Positions 32,130-43,440 of a stretch of DNA of 64,000 nucleotides are shown piece after piece. Each line of letters opens with the position of its first letter. Within the stretch, counting starts at the first letter, position 1. The notes under the pieces were generated by a model, which worked only from the letters and a program-made list of their open reading frames with translations, was not told the origin of the DNA and searched no databases. Origin of the DNA: Balanoglossus misakiensis (Eukaryota; Hemichordata); the NCBI GenBank assembly GCA_040954595.2, contig CM082598.2, forward strand, positions 9,424,001 to 9,488,000. The letters are read 5' to 3'. A program made the translations under genes and the position numbers.

Positions 32130-32816
32130 GATGACAGCACCATTCCTGCCCATTATGTAAACAAACAGGGCGCCCTGACGACTATTTCCTCAGCGTTTGC
32201 AAGTTTTTGCCTGATGAAGACCGCAGATTCATGACCAAGGCACGTCGCATCGCGGATATCATTGACATTGACCCTGAAGAAATACATCGAGTTGACTCTG
32301 AGTCTCCCCATGATGACATGAAGGTCGGTCCCTCCATATCCAGAGTGCAAGTGCGCCAGTCTCCTTACCTTGATGCGTGCTACAATCGTCACACAGTGCG
32401 TCTGACAATCGACAGCGGTGCCACTGGTAACATGATACGGCTCTCCACTGCGAAGCGCCTCGGTGTTCCTATCCAGGCAACCTCACAGTCCGCTCGCCAG
32501 GCCGATGGGTCTTCAGCTCTCACCGTCATCGGCGAGACCAGATTCACTCTCACCCGTGATGACGAGCAATTTAAATTTGAGTGACTGGTAACTGAAAGCC
32601 TCGATGTAGAGGTCCTCGCAGGTATACCTTTCATGGACGCCAATGACGTCGGCTTGTGCCCAGCCACGCGACAAATAACCCTGGGTAGTGGGTCCACATA
32701 CACATATGGCTCGCCAGGTCCGGCAAAACATGCCATACGCCGCACAATCGTCACCCAAGCACCTCAGGAGTCCAGAATGGTGCGTGGCTTCACGGCTGTG
32801 GAATTGCCACTGGAAC
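32130..32816 (+). pseudogene. Gag end and aspartic protease of the old Gypsy-type element
   Basis: Resumes the frame cut by the young element. CPLCKQTGRPDDYF and KFLPDEDRRFMTKAR come first, then the aspartic protease site VRLTIDSGATGNMI with its catalytic Asp-Ser-Gly. An in-frame TGA at about 32582 interrupts it. Downstream LVTESLDVEVLAGIPFMDAN resembles the flap and C-terminal half of a retroviral-type protease. It is stopped again by the family A insertion at 32817. Confidence 0.65.
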
Positions 32817-34083
32817 CAATCTGATTAAAATCAGATGTAGGGAACGGCGACTTCGTTTTTTTGTGCTGTCGCCTACACTACATCTGACCAACTCCCACTG
32901 CAGCTCCCGTTGAAATCTACGAGATTTACTGGGCCAGTAGGCCAATCAGAAGGCGCCTTATAGCAAACGATAGGCATCCCACATTATCACATGACCTGGC
33001 CCCTTGCGGTTGTTACCATGAAGCTACCACAGACGTATCCCAGGCGCGAGAGTCGAAAGGCAGTGTGGGGAATGGTTTCGAGCCAGTCAGCATGACGACT
33101 GAACCTCTATATTCCACCGGCCAACGAAATGTATAAGACGTGGCAACAAGTCGCAGTAAAATTGTTAGACAGACAATTGATTACATTTGTGTAAGGCCGT
33201 CCCAGAGAGATTCTGTCGCCACGATCTTCAGAGTGTACCGACCGACTGCACTGACTTGACTAGCTCTGCGTACAGGTCTGTGTGTTCCCGGCGTTACACG
33301 GACGTTAGAAGAAGTTAATCGCATCATATTTGGGGTCGGTTAGGAGGTAGAAGTAGACAGGGAAAGGATTTTGCTTCGATAAAATCAAATTTCGACCGAA
33401 AAAGCTGCGGTCCGGGTGCGGACCTCGAACGCAGAGACGCACCAGTTTTGTCTATGGGGCCTTGCAGGAGACGAATTCGGCTATGCTGGAACACACATAG
33501 CTCTGCGTACAGGTCTGTGTGTTCCCGGCGTTACACGCAGAGCTATGACTTGACCTTCCATAGCCGAAGTTAGCGTTATTTTTAAATCCTGTCACATTAA
33601 TGGTTTTGGAATACATGGAAGTGAAATTTGGTTTACTTTTTTTATAAACTATTACATGAAGTACGTCATTTTCCCGACTGGTGCCAATGACTACGAGGGC
33701 GAACATGACGACTTGTTAGGAGAGTTTATGAATGATCAACGACAGTTCATCATTTGTATATGGCTACAGCTGGACGTTGCACTGTTCTGCGAAAACCACT
33801 CGCATACGATGACGCCAAACAAAGAAAGATATCATGGTATTACATGTAATTGTTCACAAGAGATAGCCAATCTGTCGTATTCTGTGCGATACCCGAAGTC
33901 AACAACAACATTTCTCCCATCTCCCAGTGCAATTCTTTGGTCGGCGTAACACGCAATCTAATTGGCCAGGTCGGAATGCGCGATTTCAGCGGGATCTCCA
34001 GTGAGAGTTGGTCAGATGTAGTGTGAAGCGACAGCACACAAAAAACAAGTCGCCGTTCCCTACATCTGATTTTAATCAGATTG
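32817..34083 (+). mobile_element. Family A element, copy 1 (1.27 kb, 9-bp duplication)
   Basis: The ends are CAATCTGATTAAAATCAGAT, itself a palindrome, followed by GTAGGGAACGGCGAC, and the inverse at the right end. The flanking 9-mers are CACTGGAAC (32808-32816) and CACAGGAAC (34084-34092), one mismatch. It interrupts the old Gypsy element. The 9-bp duplication and extended inverted repeats fit a non-autonomous Mutator-like element (inference). A short frame at 33656-33949 corresponds to one shared by the other copies but has a one-base frameshift at its start. Confidence 0.88.
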
Positions 34084-34092
34084 CACAGGAAC

Positions 34093-35446
34093 TAGAGGAC
34101 ATCACCGATGTGTATACCCTTGAGCCACGTGCCGACACGCCCCTAGCAACAGGCGACTGTCTGGGAGAGCTTTGCATACCCCCAAAGTGACAGGCGGATC
34201 TCAAACAATGCCACGCGCTGAACACTTGAGTCAAATATCTCCGGTTTTTGTACCGCCAACAGACTGTGATGTTCATGCAGACACACAGCCAGACATTAAC
34301 ACCAGCCAGTCAACAGGATGTTGCTCATCCACCATTACCCCGGATGAAGACGGAATGTCACCAGATCATAAAGACGAAGTACCCAATCCTACCGTCAGTT
34401 GCTACAACGTCGAGCCCGATCCTTTCAAGGCTACAGGGATCACATGTCCGGTTCAAGCCCCGCAGCACAATGGCCAGTGTCCTCCGTACTCACATGAACA
34501 GTTCAAAGTATCAACACCAGATCCATGAGGGAACAGGTGTGGTTGCTCATCAGGAAGATCCAGAGATAGTTGGCATTTTCTTTGCCGCTGATGTCACCAA
34601 GCAGGAGATAGACCCAGTTGACGGCCTGCCCACTGTCATCAGATCTGACTCTGCTCCGGGAGTTGCGACTTCAACAAAAGGCGGCTTGCACAACCCCACT
34701 GTCGAAATGGGGTGTGCTGAAAACCGAAACAAGAATCCAACATCCGACAGAGCCATCCAAGAAATCCAGGACGAGCTATTGCATCTAGTCCCACTTCGTG
34801 CCACCGTCACACTACCGTTGCTTGCTTCTGCCAATGTGAATGTCAACGCAGGTCGGCCTACACGTACAATACGGATGCAAGGGGATCAGTTTGACCACAC
34901 TCAGCTGCCCATCTTTGACCACAAGCAGATAGGCAATCGGCGTACTATGCATCTCGACGACCACCAGTTCAGTGGACACACAAAGGCTCTATTTGACATT
35001 TTTACAGAGGTGCCTGTGCTTGATGTAGACGACCTGGTCTACCCCCATTCAGATCACAGGAAAATACAGCCCCGTGACTGTTACTTGATTGTTGGCATTA
35101 CATAGACGTCGTCACCTTCACCTTTGTACTAGACTGACGGGTGTGGCCCTTCACCCAAAACCACCGTCCCCCCACTTGACCAGCCAGACGGAGCGGCAGC
35201 TGAAAGGCCGGATGTCGTACCCCAGAGGACTTACAGGACTTTATTTTGGGACCGTTTCACCTTTTTCATAGTATTTGTATTTGGGGACAGTTTTTTCCAT
35301 GCTTTCGTGTTTTTGCCGCTTTGTCTACTTCTCGTGAAACTATTTAGTTTCCGCTTTATTGAGTTTACCTGGCAGCGCAATGTGCCTCCGCAGATTCAGC
35401 TCTTGTTCATTGTTTTTCTTCAAAAAAGAAAGGAGAAAAGTGGTTG
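34093..35446 (+). pseudogene. Pol-tail remnants of the old Gypsy-type element
   Basis: Two frames follow the protease. One ends with DPFKATGITCPVQAPQHNGQ, similar to the linker before reverse transcriptase in this element type. The other (about 34520-35105) reads DPEIVGIFFAADVTKQEIDP, AIQEIQDELLHLVPLRATVT and VPVLDVDDLVYPHSD, like the polyprotein's far end. The reverse transcriptase, RNase H and integrase that should lie between are absent, so about 3 kb has been deleted. Stops separate the pieces. Confidence 0.5.
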
Positions 35447-35658
35447 CGCCACTATGTTAGTTGTTAGTAGTTTGACCCTTGACCTCACTACCCACAATGC
35501 TTTGCCTGTGGCGTAGCTTTCTCTCTCTCTGCTCGTCCGCCATCTTGTAACTAGCGGTATAGTGCGTTCGTAATAAAACTGTTCGTGTTATCGACCTTAC
35601 GTGCCTGGTTGTAGTCTTTGCTGGTGTCTGACAACACAGTGGTTGTGTCCACGTTGGC
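35447..35658 (+). repeat. 3' LTR of the old Gypsy-type element
   Basis: Matches 26052-26263 with a few substitutions (for example CTCGTCCGCC for CCCGTCCGCC). It follows a purine-rich tract. Confidence 0.8.
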
Positions 35659-35731
35659 GGTCAGCGTCACTGCAGTGCACTGACAAATTATTTTGCCACT
35701 GTTGAAGTCAACATGCTGTATGCATAAACAC

Positions 35732-35806
35732 CAATCTGATTAAAATTCGTTCAGATGTAGTGTGGCGAGAACAGAAAAGCGTCTAACATCTGTATTTATC
35801 AGATTG
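35732..35806. mobile_element. 75-bp miniature of family A with 10-bp duplication
   Basis: Starts CAATCTGATTAAAATTCGTT, retains CAGATGTAGTGTGGCGAGA, and ends ATCTGTATTTATCAGATTG. It is flanked by a perfect direct repeat GCATAAACAC (35722-35731 and 35807-35816). It keeps only the terminal parts of the 1.2-kb elements, yet evidently inserted as a unit. Confidence 0.85.
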
Positions 35807-36089
35807 GCATAAACACCATAAAATCCAAAAGTGATTAATAAGGCTCATATTGAAACCATGACTGAATGCCCAACATTGTCACAGTGGATGTTTTTTATGA
35901 GTTTACCCAGGGTAACATAAAATCTTCTAGATATGACCTTGCACCCAAGACGTAATAAAGAAAAGCTTGAGGATCTATAGGTTGTACAGCAAAGAAACTA
36001 GATGCCAAGAAATTGATAAGTTGGCTTGAGGGTGGAGGATGCTTTTGAAAAGTAACATTCTGTTTATATTTTGTACACAATCATTAAAA

Positions 36090-36351
36090 CCCTAACACTA
36101 CTGGGCGTCTGCCGTCATACCTGCTTAGAGTGTCAAGTCCCTTAAAATACAAATGTGCCATTTTTCTTCTTAAAAGTATTTTGACTGTCTTGGCATAGCT
36201 CTCATACGTACTTAGCAGTTTGAACCCCGTAAAAGAGTCTTGTATAGGCCCTACTGAATAACACACACTTGGCACCCTAACAGGCGTGGGTGCCAGGATT
36301 CTAGGCACCCTGGAAATCAAACCAGTTTTAACTGACTTGGCAGGATTAGGG
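36090..36351. mobile_element. MITE family B, copy 2
   Basis: Begins CCCTAACACTACTGG and ends CTTGGCAGGATTAGGG followed by TTAA (36352-36355). The interior blocks GTCAAGTCCC, TTGTATAGGCCCTACTGA and CCAGGATTCTAGGCACCC match copy 1. The poly-C tract of copy 1 is absent here. The left TTAA is followed by two extra A. Confidence 0.8.
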
Positions 36352-36601
36352 TTAAGTTATATTTGCCAGTTTGAGACAGAGACATATTATTTCACACAGA
36401 TATGTTGAGTGTAATGATTTCAAGGAAATGACAAACATTGTGAGGTGGTTGGCAGGTTTTGCAATTAATAAATGTCCAGCATGGAAGGCATTGCACTAAT
36501 TACTAAGCTACATTTCCTGCCTTACTTGCCACTATCAATCAAAGTACATGTATCTGCAAATGCACATCGGGTTTGGTAGTTCATAAGTTATTGACCATTA
36601 A

Positions 36602-36928
36602 AGGGACATAGTCTCGCCCTCGCTGCCCTTTTTCCATTAATTTTGTTTGATACATGACACAGTTTATGTCAATGTACATGTACATGTGTATCAGTAGTGG
36701 ATGTTCAACCACATACAACTTCCATCCTACTTGTGTGATATGAGAGTAAAATTCTGATTATTCATTTTGGCGAGTTTTTTCACTCTCTTGTCTACAAGTG
36801 AGACGGAAGTTGTGTGTGGTCGAACATTCATTCACTATATATCAACATGTACGGTAGAATAACATAAATGGTGTCTTGTATCAAACATAATTAATGAAAA
36901 AGGGCAGGGAGAGAGAGACTTTGTCTCT
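36602..36928. mobile_element. Hairpin MITE family D, copy 2
   Basis: TTAA on both sides (36598-36601 and 36929-36932). The ends are AGGGACATAGTCTCGCCC and GAGACTTTGTCTCT. Two long interior arms are inverted complements (AACCACATACAACTTCCATC against GACGGAAGTTGTGTGTGGT). Confidence 0.82.
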
Positions 36929-37020
36929 TTAACTTTTCAAGTGAAATTTACCTGAAAATTTAACTGTCAGAGTACTTTTAGAATGTCAAAAATACAAGAC
37001 AAGTATTCACATATGCATAC

Positions 37021-37350
37021 CGGAGGCACCATAGTCCAATGGTTAGAGCATCGGACTCATGATCGAAGGATAGTGGGTTCAAGTCTCGGCATGGCAGTGG
37101 TGTTGTGTCCTTTGGCAAGGCACTTTACTTCTCATTGCTTCTCCCCACCCAGGAGTTATGGGTACCTGGTAGGACAGAGATTGCAATGTGTATGTTTAGC
37201 TCAGCTGTACTCCCCAGGGAGTTGAATGCAATATTTAGATCAAATGACCTAGGTCCAATGACCTTGGGAACAACTGTAAAAGTGCATTGAGATGTATAAT
37301 GTATGCATGATATAAGAAATAATATTATGATTATGATTATTATTATTTTT
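37021..37350 (+). mobile_element. tRNA-derived SINE, tRNA-Met-like head
   Basis: The first 75 bp read like a tRNA gene. The A box is TAGTCCAATGG (about 37032-37042), the anticodon loop has CAT in GGACTCATGATC, and the B box is GGTTCAAGTCTC (about 37076-37087). No CCA-type 3' acceptor closure is evident. About 200 bp of unrelated body follows, ending in an (ATT)n tail. This is the structure of a tRNA-derived SINE rather than a working tRNA. The tail ends only about 15 bp before the exon 5 acceptor. Confidence 0.8.
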
Positions 37351-37366
37351 CATTTTCAATTAACAG

Positions 37367-37500
37367 AGGAAGTAACCAGAGATTATGCATCTTCAGTCAG
37401 AGATCCTTCATTAAGGAAAGTACATCTTTTACCATGGCAGCTAGCAGATATCACTGATACCAGTGCTGCCCACATTGAACCTGATGTTGATTACTATAAA
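37367..37500 (+). CDS. TTLL12: TTLL12 exon 5
   Basis: Two bases complete a Glu codon, then residues 239-282 follow. The acceptor is AATTAACAG|AG and the donor is TATAAA|GTAAGT in phase 0. It encodes EVTRDYASSVRDPSLRKVHL and LPWQLADITD, matching the family's EEVTRDF....DP..RK..LLPW segment. The polypyrimidine tract before it is provided by the T-rich tail of the adjacent SINE. The exon lies just before the TTL-like catalytic-fold region. Confidence 0.92.
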
Positions 37501-37869
37501 GTAAGTATCGATTCATAATTATTCAAGGCAAGTCAGCATAGCATGTTACGGTGTGCTTGTGTGACAACTACTGTAAAACAGGTTATTTTTGTGACAGGAA
37601 ATATTTGCGATATCAAAAGAGTCAACTGTAACGCGAGTATTAATTTTAGTGTTCTCGTATTTCAGTAACGGCATTGTTATTTCCGAAAACAGTCTATTGT
37701 AAGCTTATTTGTGAGATTTGTAGCAAGATTCTTGGCCACAAACCACTATGCACAAATTGCACAATATGTAGCAAAATCATGAAACCGCAACCATTTAAAT
37801 AATTACCTGCACTTTCAAACTGGAAACATTTTGTTGCAAGTGTTTTTGACTATATTTACACGACTTTTT

Positions 37870-39765
37870 AGGGGCCCAAGCCCCTATGGGCGGGGCCCCT
37901 ATTGGTATTACTGGCATTTTTCTTCTTCTTCTTGGGCACTTTCATCGGCCACAAGTATCTTGAAAACGGCTAAACCTACAAGTCTCAAACTTGGCACAAT
38001 GATGCAGGCCAATGAGATCTGGTGCAATACGTTCGTGAATGTTTAATTAGTCACGTGACCTAACGACCATATATGGGCAAAATTTTCAAAATTTCAAAAT
38101 TCTGTGTGCAAACTTTGTGGACCATATGGCCAGGGTCCTACATGCCAAATTTCATGGTCCTAGGGTATGCCGATTTTGAGAAGAAGATTTTTTATCATTA
38201 TTTTTCATATTTTTTCATTGACCATGGGGGGTCTGGACCAAGGCATAGGCTTTACCAATCTGATTAAAATCAGATGTAGGGAACGGCGACGTGGTTTTTT
38301 TATGCTGTCGCCTCACACTACATCTGACCAACTCTCAATGGAGATCCCACTGAACTCTACGAGATTTACTGGGAGAATAAACCAATCAGAAGGCGCTTTA
38401 TAGCAAATGATAGGCAACCCACAATCACATGACCTGGCCCCTTGCGGTTGTTACCATGGAGCTACCACAGACATATATCCCGGGCGTGAGAGTCAAATCA
38501 GCGTGGGGAATGGTTTCGAGCCAGTTCAGCGTGACGACTGAACCTCTATATTCCACCGGTCAACGAAATGTATAAGAGGTGGCAACAAGTCGCAGTAAAA
38601 TTGTTGGAGAATCGATTACATTTGTGTAAGGCCGTCCCAGGGAGAGATTCTGTCGCCACGATCGTTTGTATACACCAGAGTGTACCGACCGACTGCACAG
38701 TGCACTGACTTGACTAGCTCTGCGTGCAGGTCTGTGTGTTCCCGGCGTTACACGGACGTTAGAAGAAGTTAATCGCATCATATTTGGGGTCGGTTGAAGT
38801 AGACAGAGAAAGGATTTTGCTTCGATAAAATCGAATTTCGACAGAAAAAGCTGCGGTCGGGCGTCCGGGTCCGGACCGCAGACGCACCAGTTTTGTCTAT
38901 GGGGCCTTATGCAGGGCTGTGGTGCGTCGGGAACACACAGACCTGAACGCGGAGCTATGACTTGACATTCCTTAGCCGAAGTTAGCGTTCTTTTTAAAAA
39001 TCTGTCACATAAATTGTTTTGGGATACATGGCAGTGAAATTTAGTTTATTTTTTTATAAACTTTTACATGAAGTATGTCATTTTCCCGACTGGTGGCATG
39101 ACTACAAGGGCGAACATGACGACTTGTTAGGAGAGTTTATAAATGATCAACGACAGTTCATCATTTGTATATGGCTACAGCTCGACGTTGCACTGCTCTG
39201 CGAAAACCACTCACATACGATGACGCCAAACAAAGAAAGATATCATGGGATTACATGTAATTGTTGACAAGAGAAAGCCAATCTGTCGTATTCTGTGCGA
39301 TACTCGAAGTCAACAACAAAATTTCTCCCATCTCCCAGTGCAATTCTTTAGTCGGCATAACACGCAATCTGATTGGCCGGGTCGGAATGTGCGATTTCAG
39401 CGGGATCTCCATTGCGAGTTGGTCAGATGTAGTGTGAGGCGACAGCATAAAAAAACAAGTCGCCGTTCCCTATATCTGATTTTAACAGATTGAGGCTTTA
39501 CTATACCTTTGACCTAATTAATTATGTGCATACCTAATTCCAGGCTTACCAATAGGGCTAGAGGTTTTGTTTCTGTTGGACATGGACTAGTATGGGGTCC
39601 AATTTTTTCCATCAAATTTCGGGTGACCTCAGGTGACCTTTGATCTACTTTCTTATATCTCGGCCTCCAGAGCAGGTACAGCCTTGGCATTTGGAGGGAT
39701 GCCCAAATTTCGGGTGACCTCAGATGACCATTCTGGCTTGGGCCCCGCCATTGCTGCTTGCAGCT
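37870..39765. mobile_element. Family H repeat fragment (GGGGCCCAAGCCCC type), interrupted
   Basis: Begins GGGGCCCAAGCCCCTATGGG and ends TTGCTGCTTGCAGCTAT. Blocks such as AGGTGACCTTTGATCTACTT and AATAGGGCTAGAGG are shared with the complete copy at 39949-42409. It is split at 38256-39492 by a family A element. The left terminus is missing. Confidence 0.7.
38256..39492 (+). mobile_element. Family A element, copy 2 (1.24 kb, perfect 9-bp duplication)
   Basis: Same inverted ends as copy 1. Flanked by AGGCTTTAC at 38247-38255 and 39493-39501, a perfect 9-bp duplication. The interior holds the shared frame at about 39019-39267, which contains HFPDWWHDYKGEHDDLLGEF and then TMTPNKERYHGITCNC before a stop. 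Confidence 0.92.
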
Positions 39766-39948
39766 ATATTTATTTTTGTGTTTTTGTCTCTCGGGTATTT
39801 TGCAAAAATTTATTGCTCGTGAAAATAACCCATTTTACAGTATTTTCATATGCATTCTAGTCCAGACTCGAATTCAAATTTTCACAATAACAATGTTGAC
39901 TACAATGTTTTTGTATATTAAGTATATGTAAACAACAAAACAAATTAA

Positions 39949-42409
39949 AGCTGCAAGCAGCATTGAAGGGGCCCAAGCATAGAGATAATAACCATTAGAC
40001 TCCATTCTGGGTTGTACCATTCAAATGCGTAGGCTGTATTTGCTCTGGATGTGGAGATATGGGGAAGTAGGCAACCACCCGAAATGGATGTCTTACAAGT
40101 ACAAACACAACAACCAATTGTGAACTTCTACGTTATGTAAGTACTTCAGTAAGTACTTCAAAGGTCAGCTGAGGGTACCCAAAAATTGGGCCAAAAATTT
40201 GGATTCCTATTTGGTTCATATTCAAGACAACGGACATTCCTCGCCCTTTGGGTTTGTCAAATTAGGTATGGCCATAATAATAAGTTACGCAAGGTGGCCC
40301 CAGAAATTGAGCATTTCATGACGGTCCTACCGTACCCCTCCAAACACCTCGCTATATATGCTGTACATGCGAACATATGGAAAGCAGGTTAATGGACACC
40401 AGCGGTCACCCAAAAATTTGACAAAAAAATTTCATTCCTGTTTATGCCATGTGCAACAAATCCTACATTTGCAGCCCTTTCACTTTGCCTACCATTAAAC
40501 ATGCACGTAATACATGAATCAAGCAGGTGTCACAGGTATGATCGTATCCCCCTGTATTTGGCATTTCATGATCAATCAATCAATCAACAAAGTTTATATA
40601 GCGCCAAAATCCCAAAAAATTTTTGCCCAATGACGCTCATGGTTAAACCACACTGTATGCTCTTTCAAACATATGAGTTTTCAGTTTTCTTTTGATAGTT
40701 TCATCCCTCCAAATACCAAAGCTGCACCTGTAGAACGTGCTGAGATATGGCACTGTACGACAGAGGTCATCCAAATCACCTTATTCATTTGGGCAAAAAC
40801 CAACTGACACTTACATTCGTCCCTGTGGAACAAAAACCACACATATCGCCCTGTTGGTTAGTGTCTAATTAAATGTACAAAATCAATGACTTAGGCAGGT
40901 GCAACAAGTGACCCCGCCTTTGGTATATCATTATGGTCCCATCCGTATATGCCCCCCCCCCAAACCAAAGCTGCATGCATCTGCTGTGGATGCTCACTAA
41001 GCAAAAGTAGGTGAAAGGTCACATAAGGTCGCCCACAACTTGACAGGAAAATCGGACTTCATATTGATCCATGTGCAACAAATACCACGCTAGCATCCCT
41101 TTCATTGACCCCACAATTACGCATGCACATAATAGAGTTACGCAGGTGTCACAGGTGACCCCCGAATCGGGCGTATTATTTTGGTCCCATACAGCTGCAT
41201 GAAGCTGCATGCCATTACGGGCGACCTGATAACCCCCACGGCCACCTGCGGGCCGAACCCCATACTGAACGTCCAGTTGCAACGTCACGACTGAAGTAGG
41301 AACTTTTGAACGGCAACGAAGCCTGATCTCTGATTATTGCTGGTACCATACTCCCTACGTGCAAGAAAATCACTGGTCTGCTGACGTATTTCGGTCACAT
41401 TAGCGACTGAGGGTCAAAGTCCGTCGCAGCATTACATTGGTCAATGTCCATCATTTTACCCCATTGAAATCATGACGTCATACATAAAGTTTTTTTGCTA
41501 CAATTGTTTTTCTGAAAAACTACTTAAAACTTTAAAAATCTTCTTCTCCAGAACCAGCGGTTACCGAGTCTCGGGATTTGGGATATGTGTTCACCTAACC
41601 TATGTCTATCAAGTTTGCGAAGCGCACTGTGATTAGTCGATCATTATGGCGGCCATGTTGGATTTTCGGAAAACCATTGAAAAGTGATAATTCCGTTTTG
41701 TAGCCAAAATGTTGACAGCATGGAAATTCTTTTTTTGGATATGAGTCATCATATGACCGGAAGTTGTCACAATTTTTCAGGGCAATTTTCACATGACCTT
41801 TGACCCAGTTTTAAAACAACTAATTATATATGCATATTCCCCATACCTCCTCTTGTCAAAGCACCACAGTCATGAATTTTGTGGACATGGGTACCAATGC
41901 TGCCAGGACATGACACAAATATTTTGGTAATTTTGACAAAGACCTTTAACCTATTTCTGAAACATCATTTTTCTTCATATCTAATTCCATGCTACCCAAT
42001 AGGGCTAGAGGTCTGGTATTGGTTGGACATGGCCCACTCTGGGGTCAAAATTTTATGCCCTAATTTTGGGTGACCTTGGGTGACCTTTCATCTACTTTCC
42101 CATATCTCAGCATCCAGAGCAGTTTAATAGAGCCCTGGCTTTTATGGGGATTGAGCACATAATGGAGTCTTACACAAGACCTCATTAATTATGTGCATAC
42201 CTAATTGCAGGCGAACCAATAGGGCTAGGGGTCTGGTCTTTTGTTGGATCTAGACTAGTATGGGGTCCAATTTTTTTGGCCAAATTTGGGGTGACCTCAG
42301 GTGACCTTTGACCTACTTTCCCATATCTTGGTATCCCCAGCAGATACAGCCGTGGCATTTGCTGGTCACCATGGGAACCGCTTGTGCCCTGCCAACGCTG
42401 CTTGCAGCT
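39949..42409. mobile_element. Family H repeat, complete, TTAA-flanked, 2.46 kb
   Basis: The ends are AGCTGCAAGCAGC and the inverse GCTGCTTGCAGCT. TTAA occurs at 39945-39948 and 42410-42413. GGGGCCCAAGC follows the left terminus. The inside is largely non-coding, with several diverged internal repeats of phrases such as GGGTGACCT and AATAGGGCTAG. It includes a SINE-like CAATCAATCAATCAACAAAG at 40573. Similar GCTGCAAGCAGC repeats are common in fish and invertebrates. I cannot assign the superfamily. Confidence 0.7.
40570..40700. mobile_element. SINE or LINE tail fragment, (ATCA)n then TATATAGCGCC
   Basis: TGATCAATCAATCAATCAAC followed by AAAGTTTATATAGCGCCAAA is the typical reversed 3' end of SINE/LINE pairs. 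Only the end is recognisable. Confidence 0.4.
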
Positions 42410-42419
42410 TTAATGTGAA

Positions 42420-43070
42420 TTTTGTTTTTGTTCGCCATGTGTTACCACACATAGGCAGTCTTGGCTAGTCCGTGGTCTCTACCCGAATTTACCCGGTGTT
42501 TCTTACATTGGGCATAAATGGCACTGATCAGGCTTTCCCCTCTTCACGTTGTACGGTTGGTACACATATACAAACGGTCCTTTTCAGGACCAACACAATT
42601 TCCAAGAAGAGAACTACCGAATTTATGGATATGTGCATGTTCATGTGTGATAAGTTTGGTATGATCATATCCCCATTTTCAGGTCACGCACACTTTGCAA
42701 TCAACGCCACAATGAATTAATTGTGCCCAATTTTGATTTGCATAATATGTCAATCACGCAGATTCAAACTGAACATCGTACCGATATACCGGTCATATCT
42801 CGGGGACAAAATGATTTCATCTTCGGTTTTCGAAAGTATTTTCAAATTGTATTGCACCAGAAACCGCGGATGTCGTGCTAAATAAACTCATGAACACTTG
42901 TTTTGAATTTAGAGACAAAAAAATCATCGGTAGACCTAAATTTACTGTCTTTTATGGACAACGTCCGTTCTGTACTTAGTGAGTTTGAATCTCCCACCAT
43001 TATGCCAACTCTCGCGTGCTCTCGCGCTTTTATACGGGAGTTCCGCCTTTAATTCATGACAAGTTTTTCT
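42420..43070. other. End of intron 5, no element recognised
   Basis: Unique-looking sequence up to the exon 6 acceptor. Short frames only. No inverted repeat or tandem structure seen. Confidence 0.45.
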
Positions 43071-43080
43071 TGTTATGCAG

Positions 43081-43277
43081 AGAGTATGCAATGAAACATT
43101 ACCATGTCAAGATGATCTAGACGATTCTCTGTTGCAACCTCAAAAGTGTGACATCTACAAAGTCTACACTGACAATCATCATGTTCTACAATATCTAAAT
43201 CATCCCAAGTTTAAGATTGTTGAGTCGGAAGAGGAGGCTGACATTCTTTGGCTTATGGATCACTACAAAGATTTCAA
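43081..43277 (+). CDS. TTLL12: TTLL12 exon 6
   Basis: Residues 283-347 plus two bases. The acceptor is TTATGCAG|AGA and the donor is TTCAA|GTAAGA. It encodes KCDIYKVYTDNHHVLQYLNH and then ADILWLMDHYKDFK, matching the family's IFKVYTD....V...L.HP.F and EADADIL....H.KD.. segments. These begin the TTL-like fold. The first 20 residues (RVCNETLPCQDDLDDSLL) are less conserved. Confidence 0.92.
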
Positions 43278-43384
43278 GTAAGATATTTTGACTTCTTCAA
43301 GAAACATATCCTGTCTCTTCATGTCAGTAATTTAACCTCCATCTGTTCTTTATCCAACGTTAGATTTTTTTCCATGCCTACTTC

Positions 43385-43440
43385 AATAATTATTATTATA
43401 AACTTTATTTCGGACTCATGGTCCATATTACAGTAGGCTT
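43385..43440 (-). mobile_element. LINE/SINE 3' tail fragment
   Basis: AATTATTATTATAAACTTTATTT is a typical retroelement tail in reverse orientation, about 110 bp after the exon 6 donor. Nothing else of the element is recognisable. Confidence 0.35.

Larger units (their letters stand above)
26052..35658 (+). mobile_element. Old, internally deleted Gypsy-type LTR element, twice interrupted
   Basis: Near-identical 212-bp direct repeats at 26052-26263 and 35447-35658 act as LTRs. A purine tract (AAAAAAGAAAGGAGAAAAG) directly precedes the right one. Between them are a gag remnant, a protease remnant and pol-tail sequence, but no reverse transcriptase or integrase. It was later interrupted by the young Gypsy element at 27264 and by a family A element at 32817. 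Removing both leaves about 3.5 kb. The exact LTR borders are uncertain because the shared sequence extends past the TG/CA I would expect. I found no clear target duplication. Confidence 0.75.
37569..39842. mobile_element. MITE family G, copy 3, split by a nested insertion
   Basis: The left end TACTGTAAAACAGGTTATTT is at 37569. The right end, ATAACCCATTTTACAGTA, is at 39842. The sequence between about 37870 and 39765 is foreign (family H fragment), and that in turn holds a family A element. Without the inserts it would be about 380 bp. Confidence 0.6.

Noticed and set aside
37021-37095. A functional tRNA-Met gene
   Set aside because: A and B boxes and a CAT anticodon are present, but the acceptor stem does not close and a SINE body with an ATT tail follows.
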